Source: CAIYZT01 sp031385445
GTDB lineage: Bacteria; Pseudomonadota; Alphaproteobacteria; Rhodobacterales; Rhodobacteraceae
Length of the DNA stretch: 64,000 bases
Assembly (NCBI GenBank): GCA_031385445.1
Contig: JANNBM010000047.1
Span: 1 to 64,000 of the forward strand
Direction: 5' to 3'
Below are positions 43,328-52,125 of this stretch, in pieces. Positions within the stretch are counted from its first letter, which is position 1. Each line of letters starts with the position of its first letter. The notes below the pieces were generated by a model. The model was not told the origin of the DNA. It searched no databases and saw nothing but the letters and a program-made list of their open reading frames with translations. A program made the translations under genes and the position numbers.

Positions 43328-44317
43328 ATGCAGTATCGCCGCCTTGGCAAATCCGGCCTTCAAGTTTCGGAGTTTTCCTTTGGCTCTTGGGTGACCTTCG
43401 CCAAACAGGTCGATATCGCCCCGGCCAAGGAAATCATGGCCGCCGCCTATGACGCCGGCATCAACTTTTTCGACAATGCCGAAGGCTATGAACAGGGTCG
43501 CTCGGAACTGGTTATGGGACAGGCGATTGCCGAGCTTGGTTGGTCGCGTGACAGCTATGTCGTCTCGTCCAAGGTGTTTTGGGGCGGACAAAAACCCACC
43601 CAGCGCGGGCTTTCGGCCAAGCATGTCACCGACGCCGCCCATGCCGCGCTGAAACGGCTGCGGGTGGACTATCTGGATCTTTACTTTTGCCACCGCCCCG
43701 ATATCGACACCCCGATCGAGGAAACCGTGCGCGCGATGCACAATCTGGTGCTGCAAGGCAAGGTTTTGTACTGGGGCACCTCGGAATGGTCGGGGCAGCA
43801 GATCACCGAAGCCCATGCGGTGGCACGGGCGAACGGGCTGACCCCGCCGACGATGGAGCAGCCGCAATACAACCTGTTCGAACGCCACAAGGTGGAATCC
43901 GACTACCTGCCGGTTTATGACACGTTTGGCCTTGGCACCACGATCTGGTCGCCGCTGGCCTCTGGCCTTCTGACGGGTAAATATAACAACGGCACGCCGA
44001 ATGATGCCCGCGCCAATCTGCCCGGATACGAGTGGCTGCGCGAGGCGATGTTGGGCGAGCAGGGCCGCGCGCGGATTGAAAAGGTCAAAGCGCTGGCCAG
44101 CGTGGCCGACGCGGCTGGCCTGCCGATCCATCACATGGCGCTTTTGTGGTGCCTGTCCAATCCGCGCGTTTCAACCGTGATCCTTGGTGCTTCGCGGCTG
44201 TCGCAACTGACGGACAATCTTGGCGCGCTTGAAAACAGGGCAAAACTTACCCCCGACGTGCTGGCCGCGATCGAGGCGGTGATGGGCAACAAACCCAGCC
44301 AGCCCGCCCGGTTTTAA
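43328..44317 (+). CDS. Aldo/keto reductase (Kv-beta-like AKR6/YghZ group)
   Basis: 329 aa. Catalytic tetrad residues: Asp49 (FFDNAEGY), Tyr54, Lys82 (VVSSKVFWGG) and a His in LYFCHRPDIDTP. The C-terminal NADP-binding GASRLSQLTDNLGAL is present. The N-terminus MQYRRLGKSGLQVSEFSFGSW is typical of voltage-gated potassium channel beta-subunit-like reductases. AGGAG precedes ATG 43328. Ends in a stop that overlaps the convergent DUF2306 gene (TTAA). Confidence 0.93.
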   Translation: MQYRRLGKSGLQVSEFSFGSWVTFAKQVDIAPAKEIMAAAYDAGINFFDNAEGYEQGRSELVMGQAIAELGWSRDSYVVSSKVFWGGQKPTQRGLSAKHVTDAAHAALKRLRVDYLDLYFCHRPDIDTPIEETVRAMHNLVLQGKVLYWGTSEWSGQQITEAHAVARANGLTPPTMEQPQYNLFERHKVESDYLPVYDTFGLGTTIWSPLASGLLTGKYNNGTPNDARANLPGYEWLREAMLGEQGRARIEKVKALASVADAAGLPIHHMALLWCLSNPRVSTVILGASRLSQLTDNLGALENRAKLTPDVLAAIEAVMGNKPSQPARF

Positions 44318-44973
44318 GCCAGCGCCGTCCCCCCTGACCGTGCCATGGGGCGGCGGATCACCGCTTCTGCGATGGCGATGTTGATCACCCACGACCCGAC
44401 AAAGACAAGGTCGGCGACATAGCCTTTGGGCGCCTCTCCGGTGATCAGAAAGATCGGGAACAACAGAAACGAAACCGTGGCCGCGCCCATCCCGATGGCA
44501 TAGGCGCGGATCATCCAAGCCTTGTGGCGCGCGATGTCCCGTCTGCGGATGGCAAGCATTGCGATCACCAATGCCGTCCCAAGTGCGGCGCCCGTTACCA
44601 GCCTTGCACTGATCAGAATCCAGGTTCCCGAGTCCGGAAACTGCCACACAAGCCGCAGCGCCGACAGAGCCAGCAGCAGCCCCGTGGTCACGAACACCCG
44701 GCCCGTCAGGCGGTGAAGACGGCCAAACCGGCGCTTGAGCACGCCAGCAAACTGGAACGGACCCAAAACGCCGAACAAAACCCCGCCTAGGACATGCAGG
44801 AAAAGCACCCAAGGCACGGCATTATACTTTGCGGAATCCTCGGGCAATTGACCCGCGGGGATTTGGTACAGCAGGACAGCCGCACTTATCACCGGAATCG
44901 ACGATAAGAACAGCAGCGTGAAAACCAGCGTCTTTGGCCGGGCGAGAACGTGAAACATTTCCGATTTCCTCAT
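44314..44973 (-). CDS. DUF2306 membrane protein
   Basis: 219 aa with six hydrophobic segments; HVLGGVLFGVLGPFQFAGVLKRRF, HRLTGRVFV and ARHKAWMIRAYAIGMGAATV are DUF2306 features, including conserved His residues that might bind heme or a metal. Last gene of a leftward operon with an oxidoreductase and an XRE regulator. Function unknown. Confidence 0.85.
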   Translation of the reverse strand: MRKSEMFHVLARPKTLVFTLLFLSSIPVISAAVLLYQIPAGQLPEDSAKYNAVPWVLFLHVLGGVLFGVLGPFQFAGVLKRRFGRLHRLTGRVFVTTGLLLALSALRLVWQFPDSGTWILISARLVTGAALGTALVIAMLAIRRRDIARHKAWMIRAYAIGMGAATVSFLLFPIFLITGEAPKGYVADLVFVGSWVINIAIAEAVIRRPMARSGGTALA

Positions 44974-44989
44974 TTTTTACAAATTGTTA

Positions 44990-45955
44990 TCAGGCGATCT
45001 TCAACACGATATTTCCTGGCTTCGAAAAGCTTTCGGCCAAGGCATGGGCCTTGCGGATATCGTCAAAGGCAAAAATATTCCCAACAATGGGGCGGTAAGT
45101 GCCGTCCTGAAAAAGCGTGACCAACCGTTCCATAGTGCTGCGCTTTTCCGAGTTGATCACCGCCGCAATCCGCCGGCCCTGCCCGCGTTTGGGCCGGATC
45201 AAAGCGCCGATCGTCTGCGCAAGATCCGCCGAAACGAGCAAAAGCCGCCCGCCGGGGGCAAGATGCGGGCGGGCTTTGTGCCACAGCAGGGTGCCGATCA
45301 CATCGACGATCAGATCATAAAGCCCGGACACCTTTTCAGTCTTGTAATCCACCACCGCCCCCGCCCCCAGCGACAGGGCCAAGTCTCGATTGGCCGCCGA
45401 GCAAACCGCCGTCACCAGCGCCCCCTTGGCCGCCGCAATCTGCAACGCGGCCGATCCAACCGCCCCTGTGGCACCGTTGATCAACACGCGCATTCCCGGT
45501 TTCACATTGGCAATGTTCAGCAAAAATGTGGTTGCCGTCAGCCCGCCGAAGAAAAAGGCAGCGCCCTCTTCGTGGCTCATCCCCACCGGCAAAGCCATCA
45601 CGCGGTCTTGCGCCACCGCGACATATTCGCCGTGCGCGCCGCCCTGCACGCCCGAAAGACCAAAGACGGATTGTCCAATGGCAAACCCCGAAACGCCCGC
45701 GCCAAGACCGCCAACCTCGCCCGAAAAACTCCAGCCCTGAACCGGATGGCGCGGGGCGTTCCAACCGAAGACAAGCCGCAAGATCAGGCCGAACCCGCGC
45801 GGCACCCGGCCAGAGCGGATGCGCGCATCGCCTGCGGTCACTGGGGCGGCATGCACCTTGATCAGAACCTGCCCCTTGCCCGGCACGGGGGTCGGCATTT
45901 CGGCAAGAACAATATTTTCCACGCCGCCATAAGCGGTGACTTTCGCAACTTTCAT
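44990..45955 (-). CDS. NAD(P)-dependent zinc-free alcohol dehydrogenase / quinone oxidoreductase
   Basis: 321 aa, medium-chain dehydrogenase without the zinc-ligand Cys residues. Start ATG 45955 (MKVAKVTAYGGVENI). GroES-like domain, then the nucleotide site INGATGAVGSAALQIAAAKGA. QOR-type proteins reduce quinones or enones with NADPH. Encoded 16 nt upstream of the DUF2306 gene and downstream of an XRE regulator. Confidence 0.9.
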   Translation of the reverse strand: MKVAKVTAYGGVENIVLAEMPTPVPGKGQVLIKVHAAPVTAGDARIRSGRVPRGFGLILRLVFGWNAPRHPVQGWSFSGEVGGLGAGVSGFAIGQSVFGLSGVQGGAHGEYVAVAQDRVMALPVGMSHEEGAAFFFGGLTATTFLLNIANVKPGMRVLINGATGAVGSAALQIAAAKGALVTAVCSAANRDLALSLGAGAVVDYKTEKVSGLYDLIVDVIGTLLWHKARPHLAPGGRLLLVSADLAQTIGALIRPKRGQGRRIAAVINSEKRSTMERLVTLFQDGTYRPIVGNIFAFDDIRKAHALAESFSKPGNIVLKIA

Positions 45956-45976
45956 CTTGTCGTTCCTCAAAGGGCC

Positions 45977-46201
45977 TCAGCCCGCTTCACCCTCGCCATA
46001 GGCGAAAACCTCTTCCAGTGGCCGCCCGAAGACCCGGGCGATCTGAAAAGCCAGCTCCAGCGTCGGCGAATATTTCGCCGCCTCAATCGCCACGATGGTC
46101 TGGCGCGTCACGCCCACTTTTTCGGCCAGCTCCTTTTGCGTCATCTCCCCCGCCTCGAACCGAAGGCGGCGAATTTGGTTTAGAATCTGATGCTTGGCCA
46201 T
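45977..46201 (-). CDS. Small XRE-family DNA-binding protein
   Basis: 74 aa, a single HTH_3 domain: MTQKELAEKVGVTRQTIVAIEAAKYSPTLELAF, abbreviated. The class is often paired with a membrane protein, as here with the gene at 46202, whose stop abuts its start. It ends with an acidic tail GRPLEEVFAYGEGE. Probably represses its own operon; operator not identified. Confidence 0.9.
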   Translation of the reverse strand: MAKHQILNQIRRLRFEAGEMTQKELAEKVGVTRQTIVAIEAAKYSPTLELAFQIARVFGRPLEEVFAYGEGEAG

Positions 46202-46654
46202 TCAGAACCCGCGCCGATGGCGATAGATCTTGAAGATGTCCTTCACGATCCCCGACAGCGACAGGCCGATCAGGATCAGGTTCAGCGCCCGAATGGCGCC
46301 GGCCCCGCCCCAGGCCAGATCCAGGATCGCCGCAAGTATCCCGAGATGGACCACCACCGATTCAATCCGCATACCGCGAATTTCGATCATCCGGTCCCGC
46401 TCGTCTTTCAGGTCGGATGGCTTTTTCTCGCCCGTGACGATCGTATAAAGGATGGTGAATATGATCGTCACGCCGATCGCAATCGCCATGCTGATCAGGA
46501 CCAACCAAAGGACCGATCGCGCCCAAATCATCAGCGCATCCGGCCCCAGGAACAGCCCGGCATCGTTTTGGCCTGAAAGCCGCAGATAGAACATCGCCGC
46601 CACAATCAACGTGGTCAGCAAGCTGGTTACTGCATCGCGTTCGCCAAAGGACAT
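46202..46654 (-). CDS. Four-segment membrane protein paired with XRE regulator
   Basis: 150 aa, four hydrophobic segments, with a charged loop GEKKPSDLKDERDRMIEIRGMRIES between the second and third. This DERD-type loop is shared with small DUF2178-like membrane proteins encoded beside XRE regulators. A minus-strand TTGACA is seen at 46716-46721, but I cannot place a good -10. Function unknown. Confidence 0.78.
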   Translation of the reverse strand: MSFGERDAVTSLLTTLIVAAMFYLRLSGQNDAGLFLGPDALMIWARSVLWLVLISMAIAIGVTIIFTILYTIVTGEKKPSDLKDERDRMIEIRGMRIESVVVHLGILAAILDLAWGGAGAIRALNLILIGLSLSGIVKDIFKIYRHRRGF

Positions 46655-46744
46655 CGGATCTCTCTTCGAATCATGTCTGGTTTATCGGACCTTAAGTAAT
46701 CCAAACCATACACAGTGTCAAAGATTCTTTACATCCCGGTGAAG

Positions 46745-47386
46745 TCAGGCCGGTTCCGCCATCCGCGCCGCCCACATCGCCTGAAACGCCGGGCGAGACT
46801 GACAGCGCCCGATCCACGCCTTCACGGCGGGAAATTCGCCCAGCAAGGTCGGGTGTCCTTGCGCATAACGCAGGCATTCCGCGGTCCCGATATCGGCCGC
46901 GGTAAAGCGCCCGCCGACCAGCCAATCTTCGGCAGCCAGATGCTGCTGCAGGCGCGTCAGCGGGCGGCGCAGCTTTTCCGCGCTTACCGCAATCGCCGCC
47001 GTCTCGCCCCCTTCGCCTTGGGCAAACAGGATCTCCAGCGCCGAGGTTTCCACCGACGTCGCCGCAAACAGGGACCATTGATCCATCAGCGCCGCCTCTG
47101 CCGGGGTTCGCGGCCCAAAGTCGCCCCCGTGGACCCGCGCGATATGCTGAAGGATCGCCAGACTTTCGCTTAGAACCAGACCGTCCTGTTCAAAGGCCGG
47201 GATCATTCCCAGCGGGTTCACCGCCAGAAACTCGGGGCTGGCCGTGGTCAACCCGTCATGCGCCGTGCCCGCCGACACACGGTAGGCTTGGATAACCGGG
47301 ATATGGACAAAGTCGAGCCCAAGTTCGGCCAACAACCACAATGGCCGGGACGCGCGCGAGCGGTAGACGCCGTAGATCGTGATCAT
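46745..47386 (-). CDS. Glutathione S-transferase family protein
   Basis: 213 aa. N-terminal thioredoxin-like half MITIYGVYRSRASRPLWLLAE with NPLGMIPAFEQDGLVLSESLAI (Ser-Glu glutathione contact), C-terminal helical domain with FTAADIGTAECLRYA. Ser or Arg near position 10 would activate glutathione. Substrate unknown. Divergent from the MATE exporter gene. Confidence 0.92.
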   Translation of the reverse strand: MITIYGVYRSRASRPLWLLAELGLDFVHIPVIQAYRVSAGTAHDGLTTASPEFLAVNPLGMIPAFEQDGLVLSESLAILQHIARVHGGDFGPRTPAEAALMDQWSLFAATSVETSALEILFAQGEGGETAAIAVSAEKLRRPLTRLQQHLAAEDWLVGGRFTAADIGTAECLRYAQGHPTLLGEFPAVKAWIGRCQSRPAFQAMWAARMAEPA

Positions 47387-47501
47387 CTGAAAACTCCTCC
47401 TGAGGCCCCAGAATACAGAAGGCCGCGCGCAAGGGAATAGCCCCCAGGTTTGCCCAATCGCGAACTTGCGGCCGCTGCAACTTGCAGGGTATCACAGGAC
47501 T

Positions 47502-48881
47502 ATGTTCACCCCCATGACCCGCCCCCGGCACGCAAAAGAGCTTATGGTCCTTGGCCTGCCCTTGATCGGCAGCCACGTTGCCCAAATGCTGCTGCATGTG
47601 ACCGACACGATCCTGCTGGGCTGGTACGGGGTCACTGAACTTGCGGCGCTCGTCGTGGCGGGTTCGGCGTTTTTCGTGATCTTCATCCTTGGCTCGGGCT
47701 TTGCCCAAGCCATCATGCCGATGGTTGCGGGCGCCATGGGAAGCGGCGATGATACGCAGGTGCGGCGCGATACGCGGATGGGGCTTTGGCTGTCCATCCT
47801 GTTCGGGCTTTGCACTTACCCGGTGTTTTTCTGGTCAAAAGACATCCTTCTGGCCCTTGGTCAAGACCCGAAAGTCGCGCAGATCTGTCAGGATTTCCTG
47901 CGCATCGCCGGGTTTGGCATGATCCCGGCGCTGTTGATCATGGCGTTGAAAAGCTATCTGGCCGCCTTGGACCGCGCGCAAATCGTGCTGTGGAGCACGC
48001 TGGCCGCCGTCGTGCTTAACGTGATCATTGCGTATCCGCTGATCTTTGGCGCCTGGGGACTGCCCGAACTTGGCGTGCGCGGTGCCGCCATTGCCTCGCT
48101 GAGCGTGCAGATCGCCAACGCGGCAATCCTTGCCATTTACGCTGCCCTGCATCCCGCCTTGCGCCATTTCCGCCTGTTTCAACGCTTTTGGCGGCCCGAT
48201 TGGCACGCTTTGGGGCAGGTCTTCAGCCTTGGCTGGCCGATCGGCATCACCGGCCTGCTGGAGGCGGGACTGTTTCAGGCCGCCACCTTGATGATGGGCT
48301 GGATCGGCACTGTCGAACTGGCGGCGCACGGGATCGCGATGCAGGCGGCATCCCTGACCTTCATGGTCCATCTTGGCCTGTCTTCGGCCACCACCGTGCG
48401 CACCGCCCGCTTTGTCGGCGAGGGCAATGCCCATGGGGTGCGCGAAGGGGCCAAAGTGGCCATCGCCATGTCATTGTTTTTCGCGCTGATCACGGTTGCG
48501 CTGTTCTTGCTGCTGCCGCGCCCGATCCTTTCGCTCTTCACCGACATGACCAAACCCGAAGCCGGGCAAATCCTGACCTTCGGCACAAAGCTTTTGGCGA
48601 TGGCCGCGCTGTTTCAGCTGACCGACGGGATGCAGGCGATGGCGCTTGGCCTGCTTCGCGGTGTCAAGGACACGCGCGCACCGATGCTTGCCGCGGGCAT
48701 CTCTTATTGGCTGATCGGCATTCCTGCCTCTTATGCTCTCGCCTTTCCGCTCGGGTTTGGCGGGGTCGGGCTTTGGGCCGGGCTGGTGATCGGCCTTTTG
48801 GCCGCCGCCGGCTTGATGATGGCCCGCTTTTGGCTGAACGCCCCCAAACCCGGACCCGGCGGAGCGATCGCGCCGGTGTGA
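47502..48881 (+). CDS. MATE family efflux transporter
   Basis: About 459 aa, twelve membrane segments in two homologous halves; LPLIGSHVAQMLLHVTDTILLGWYG and the second-half GWPIGITGLLEAGLFQAATLMMGWIG are typical. Exports cationic drugs or metabolites by Na+ or H+ antiport (NorM-like). Start at 47502 (MFTPMTRPRHAKELMVLG) or 47514. It ends with an overlap to an in-frame GTG of the lolC frame, so partial co-transcription is possible. Confidence 0.92.
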   Translation: MFTPMTRPRHAKELMVLGLPLIGSHVAQMLLHVTDTILLGWYGVTELAALVVAGSAFFVIFILGSGFAQAIMPMVAGAMGSGDDTQVRRDTRMGLWLSILFGLCTYPVFFWSKDILLALGQDPKVAQICQDFLRIAGFGMIPALLIMALKSYLAALDRAQIVLWSTLAAVVLNVIIAYPLIFGAWGLPELGVRGAAIASLSVQIANAAILAIYAALHPALRHFRLFQRFWRPDWHALGQVFSLGWPIGITGLLEAGLFQAATLMMGWIGTVELAAHGIAMQAASLTFMVHLGLSSATTVRTARFVGEGNAHGVREGAKVAIAMSLFFALITVALFLLLPRPILSLFTDMTKPEAGQILTFGTKLLAMAALFQLTDGMQAMALGLLRGVKDTRAPMLAAGISYWLIGIPASYALAFPLGFGGVGLWAGLVIGLLAAAGLMMARFWLNAPKPGPGGAIAPV

Positions 48882-48943
48882 CCGTCTGGCGCTTGACCGC
48901 ACCGGGTGATAAGGCCACTCTACCCGAAAAAAGGACGAGCAGC

Positions 48944-50230
48944 TTGGCCAAAACCGCGCCTTTCTCTGGCTATGAATTCATGATTGCCTGGCGCTACTTG
49001 CGCGCAAGACGCGCCGAGGGCGGCGTGTCGATCATGACCTGGATCAGCCTTGTCGGCATCACCTTGGCCGTCTTCGCGCTGATCGCCACGCTGGCCGTGC
49101 GCGCCGGGTTTCGCGCCGAACTGGTGGACACGATTCTGGGCGCAAACGCGCATGTCTCGGTCATGCCTGTGGGCGAAATGGATGCCAGCGGGCGCACCAT
49201 TAAGGGCTTTTCCAACTATGACCAGATCGAGGGCGGCCTGCTTGCCATCCCCGGCGTCACCCGCGCCGCGCCCTTGGTGCGCGGTCAGGTGATGGTGACG
49301 GCGGGCGACGCCGCCTTTGGCGCCGATGTGTACGGCATGCGCGCCGCCGATCTGAAAACCATACCGCGCATCGGCATTGCAGCCGAAAATTCCTATGGCG
49401 ATATCAATGCCTTCGAGGGCGGCATCGCGATGGGCAGCCAGCTTGCACAAGAACTTGGCGTGACCGTTGGCGACAAGGTGCGCGTGATTGCCCCCTCGGG
49501 CGTCAAGACCGCTTTCGGCTCGTCGCCCCGCGTCAATGCTTACACGATCACCTATATTTTCACCGCTGGCCGCTGGGATATCGACCGAACCCGCATCTAT
49601 ATGCCCTTCGCCGAGGCGCAGGCCTATTTCAACCGCGAGGGCCGTGCGGACGAGATCGAGGTGATGGTTTCGGACCCCGAAATGATCGACAGCTATTCGG
49701 CCAAAGTCACCGAAGTTGCCGGTCAAAACTCCTTTTTGTGGAGCTGGCGCGACAGTTCCGGCGCCTATCTGCGCGCGCTGACCATCGAGGACAACGTCAT
49801 GTTCATCATCATGTCGATCCTCGTTCTGATCGCCTCACTGAACATCGTTTCGGGCTTGATCATGCTGGTCAAAAACAAAGGCCGCGACATCGGTATCCTG
49901 CGCACCATGGGCCTGACCGAGGGGTCGATCATGCGCATCTTCTTTCTCTGCGGCGCGTTCACCGGCACCTTGGGCACGCTCTTTGGCGTGATCCTCGGTT
50001 GCCTTTTCGCACTGTATATCGACCCGATTTTCTCGTTCGTGAACGCCGTTTCGGGCGGCGGGGTCTGGGATCCGTCGATCCGCGGCATTTACAACCTGCC
50101 TGCGCGGCTTCAGGGCGCGGATGTGTTGTCGGCGGTCACTTTGTCGCTTGGTCTGTCGTTCGTGATCACCCTGTTCCCGGCGCGAAAAGCCGCCCGCATG
50201 AACCCTGTCGAGGCGCTGCGCTATGAGTGA
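48944..50230 (+). CDS. lolC: Lipoprotein-releasing system permease LolC/LolE
   Basis: 428 aa from TTG 48944 with AAGGACGAG upstream; a GTG at 48878 overlapping the MATE stop is an alternative. N-terminal YEFMIAWRYLRARRAEGGVSIMTWISLVGITLAV (abbreviated region), a large periplasmic domain, then three C-terminal membrane segments and PARKAARMNPVEALRYE. As in other alphaproteobacteria, one LolC/E-type protein probably replaces the LolC-LolE pair. Extracts lipoproteins from the inner membrane. Overlaps lolD by 8 nt. Confidence 0.93.
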   Translation: MAKTAPFSGYEFMIAWRYLRARRAEGGVSIMTWISLVGITLAVFALIATLAVRAGFRAELVDTILGANAHVSVMPVGEMDASGRTIKGFSNYDQIEGGLLAIPGVTRAAPLVRGQVMVTAGDAAFGADVYGMRAADLKTIPRIGIAAENSYGDINAFEGGIAMGSQLAQELGVTVGDKVRVIAPSGVKTAFGSSPRVNAYTITYIFTAGRWDIDRTRIYMPFAEAQAYFNREGRADEIEVMVSDPEMIDSYSAKVTEVAGQNSFLWSWRDSSGAYLRALTIEDNVMFIIMSILVLIASLNIVSGLIMLVKNKGRDIGILRTMGLTEGSIMRIFFLCGAFTGTLGTLFGVILGCLFALYIDPIFSFVNAVSGGGVWDPSIRGIYNLPARLQGADVLSAVTLSLGLSFVITLFPARKAARMNPVEALRYE

Positions 50231-50900
50231 GATGACGCTGGAGCTGGCCGGGATCGAGAAAACTTTCAACCGGGGCACGGCGGGGCAAGTGCGGGTGCTG
50301 CACGGCGCCACGCTGTCTATTGCGCGCGGCGAGGTGGTGGCCCTTGTCGCCCCTTCAGGCGCGGGCAAGTCCACGCTTTTGCACATCGCGGGGCTTCTTG
50401 ACACCGCCGATCAAGGCTCGGTCGCGCTTACGGGGCGCAACATGGTCGGGCTGCCGGACCATGCGCGCACCGAAGCGCGGCGCGAGATGGTGGGCTTTGT
50501 TTATCAGTTTCACCACCTGTTGCCCGAATTTACCGCCCTTGAAAACGTCGTGATCCCGCAGCTGGCCAACGGAAAATCCCGCGCCGAGGCAGAGGCGCAT
50601 GCCGAGCGTTTGCTGATGCAGGTCGGGCTGGCAAATCGTGCCGGCCACCGCCCCGCCGCGATGTCCGGCGGCGAGCAGCAACGGGTGGCGTTTTGCCGGG
50701 CGCTTGCGAACGGGCCAAAGCTTTTGCTGGCGGACGAGCCGACCGGCAACCTCGATCCGGCAACCTCGGCGGCGGTTTTTGATGTGTTGATGGACGTGGT
50801 CCGGCAGACCGGGCTTTCGGCCCTGATCGCCACCCATAATATGGACCTCGCCGCCCGGATGGACCGGACTTTGCGGCTGGATAGCGGGATGATCAGCTGA
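50223..50900 (+). CDS. lolD: Lipoprotein-releasing ABC ATPase LolD
   Basis: 225 aa. Walker A APSGAGKST, signature MSGGEQQRVAFCRAL, Walker B LLLADEPTGNLD, His THNMDLA. The GEQQR and TGNLD features are those of LolD/FtsE/MacB-type ATPases; the overlap with lolC settles identity. Energises lipoprotein release to LolA. Confidence 0.95.
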   Translation: MSEMTLELAGIEKTFNRGTAGQVRVLHGATLSIARGEVVALVAPSGAGKSTLLHIAGLLDTADQGSVALTGRNMVGLPDHARTEARREMVGFVYQFHHLLPEFTALENVVIPQLANGKSRAEAEAHAERLLMQVGLANRAGHRPAAMSGGEQQRVAFCRALANGPKLLLADEPTGNLDPATSAAVFDVLMDVVRQTGLSALIATHNMDLAARMDRTLRLDSGMIS

Positions 50901-50921
50901 AAAGGGTGCGCGGTCGCAGCT

Positions 50922-51122
50922 TTAACCGCGCGAGGCGCTGCGCATCAAGACCAGCAGGATGATCAGCACCAGCGAGGGAAAGCCGACGGCAAAACCCACC
51001 AGCACATCCTTGTGCAACCCCGAAAGGCCATTCGCCGCCGCAAGAATCCCCCCGACCGAGGCCATGACCCCAAAAGTGAACAGCACGATAAGGCCAGCGG
51101 CAGAGGAGAAGACGTCAGACAT
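50922..51122 (-). CDS. Small two-segment membrane protein
   Basis: 66 aa with two hydrophobic segments (AAGLIVLFTFGVMASVGGILAAA and VLVGFAVGFPSLVLIILLVLM, abbreviated) and a basic end MRSASRG. CCGGAG precedes ATG 51122. No known domain recognised; composition agrees with neighbours. It is alone on this strand next to lolD. The following 51123-51327 shows no gene or clear signal. Confidence 0.65.
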   Translation of the reverse strand: MSDVFSSAAGLIVLFTFGVMASVGGILAAANGLSGLHKDVLVGFAVGFPSLVLIILLVLMRSASRG

Positions 51123-51327
51123 TGCAAGCTCCGGTTGAGATTGGATGAGTGTGCAACTTGAAAGTGTGGCGCGTCAAGGGGGCAGCTCCTGTTTCAGACC
51201 GATCTGAAAATGCTCTGGGGGAGCGTTTTTCGGTCTGTTGGCCAATGCCGGAACGGCGTCGGCCAAGGGGACTTCAGCAACCCCGGCGTATCAGGAATTT
51301 GGCAGGAGGAAGGAAGCCCACAGTTGA

Positions 51328-52125
51328 TCACAAATACTCTTCCAACTCCGCCTTTACCGCAATGTCGAATTTTGCGGATTTCAGTATCCATCGGATCGCC
51401 TCTCTCGATTCTTTACTCTTGTCGAGGAAACTGTTCCAAGGCGTGCGGTGAACCTGAAAGCCAGCATTTATTTCACCCAATTCAAGGGCTGTATCTTCAA
51501 AGTACGAAAAGTTTCTCCATTTAAATATTCGAAGCCTTTCTTGAACTTGTTGCATGGTCCCAACACGCTCAAAGCTCATCATTGGATGCGGATGATGCCG
51601 CCGATCCGATTCCAAGATATTCCTGAAAGTCTTCGGTAAATTTCCGTACTGCAAATCAAGGGGAAAGCAAATTCTTCTGAATTTAAAACAGGCTTCATCG
51701 ATTTTGTGAAGGTCCTGACCCTCCAAAGTCACACCTATTTGACGGTATCTAACATTTGGCGATCCTTGATCGCACACATCGGCAACAAAGTCCTTCAGTA
51801 GAAAGGAAACTGAATCAGGACCGTCAAATTCTTTAGGTAGATTGAGCTCCGTTGGGAGTAAGTTTCCGGAAATATTTGACGCCGTGTTAAACAGCGCAAT
51901 AATATCGTGGTTGCTGGAAGCAACCTTGTGGCCATTCTGAAGAAGAGCGCACTTTAGGTACTTCTCTATGGCCTGTTCTGCACTCCAAAAGAACTGATGA
52001 GACAATCCAACGCTCGCTGCCCACCTTGCAACAAGATAGTCTTGGTCCGCAGCGTCTCTAAAGAGTCGCCATGCCAACTCACGAGCGAAAATATTGTTGT
52101 GAGTAATGAGTGCCCCCTCACACAT
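51328..52125 (-). CDS. HEPN-like domain protein of low GC, unknown function
   Basis: 265 aa from ATG 52125, which overlaps the parE stop by 8 nt. LSHQFFWSAEQAIEKYLKCALLQ with a following SSNHDIIALFNTA resembles the HEPN helical domain, including its single conserved His, but an R-x4-6-H ribonuclease motif is not seen. Base composition is clearly AT-richer than the flanking genes and codons are mixed, which suggests acquisition. No nucleotidyltransferase partner adjoins. Downstream or nearby start codons cannot be excluded. Confidence 0.65.
   Translation of the reverse strand: MCEGALITHNNIFARELAWRLFRDAADQDYLVARWAASVGLSHQFFWSAEQAIEKYLKCALLQNGHKVASSNHDIIALFNTASNISGNLLPTELNLPKEFDGPDSVSFLLKDFVADVCDQGSPNVRYRQIGVTLEGQDLHKIDEACFKFRRICFPLDLQYGNLPKTFRNILESDRRHHPHPMMSFERVGTMQQVQERLRIFKWRNFSYFEDTALELGEINAGFQVHRTPWNSFLDKSKESREAIRWILKSAKFDIAVKAELEEYL

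Noticed and set aside
51328..52125. Toxin-antitoxin (HEPN-MNT) module
   Set aside because: No nucleotidyltransferase gene on either side and no R-x4-6-H motif.
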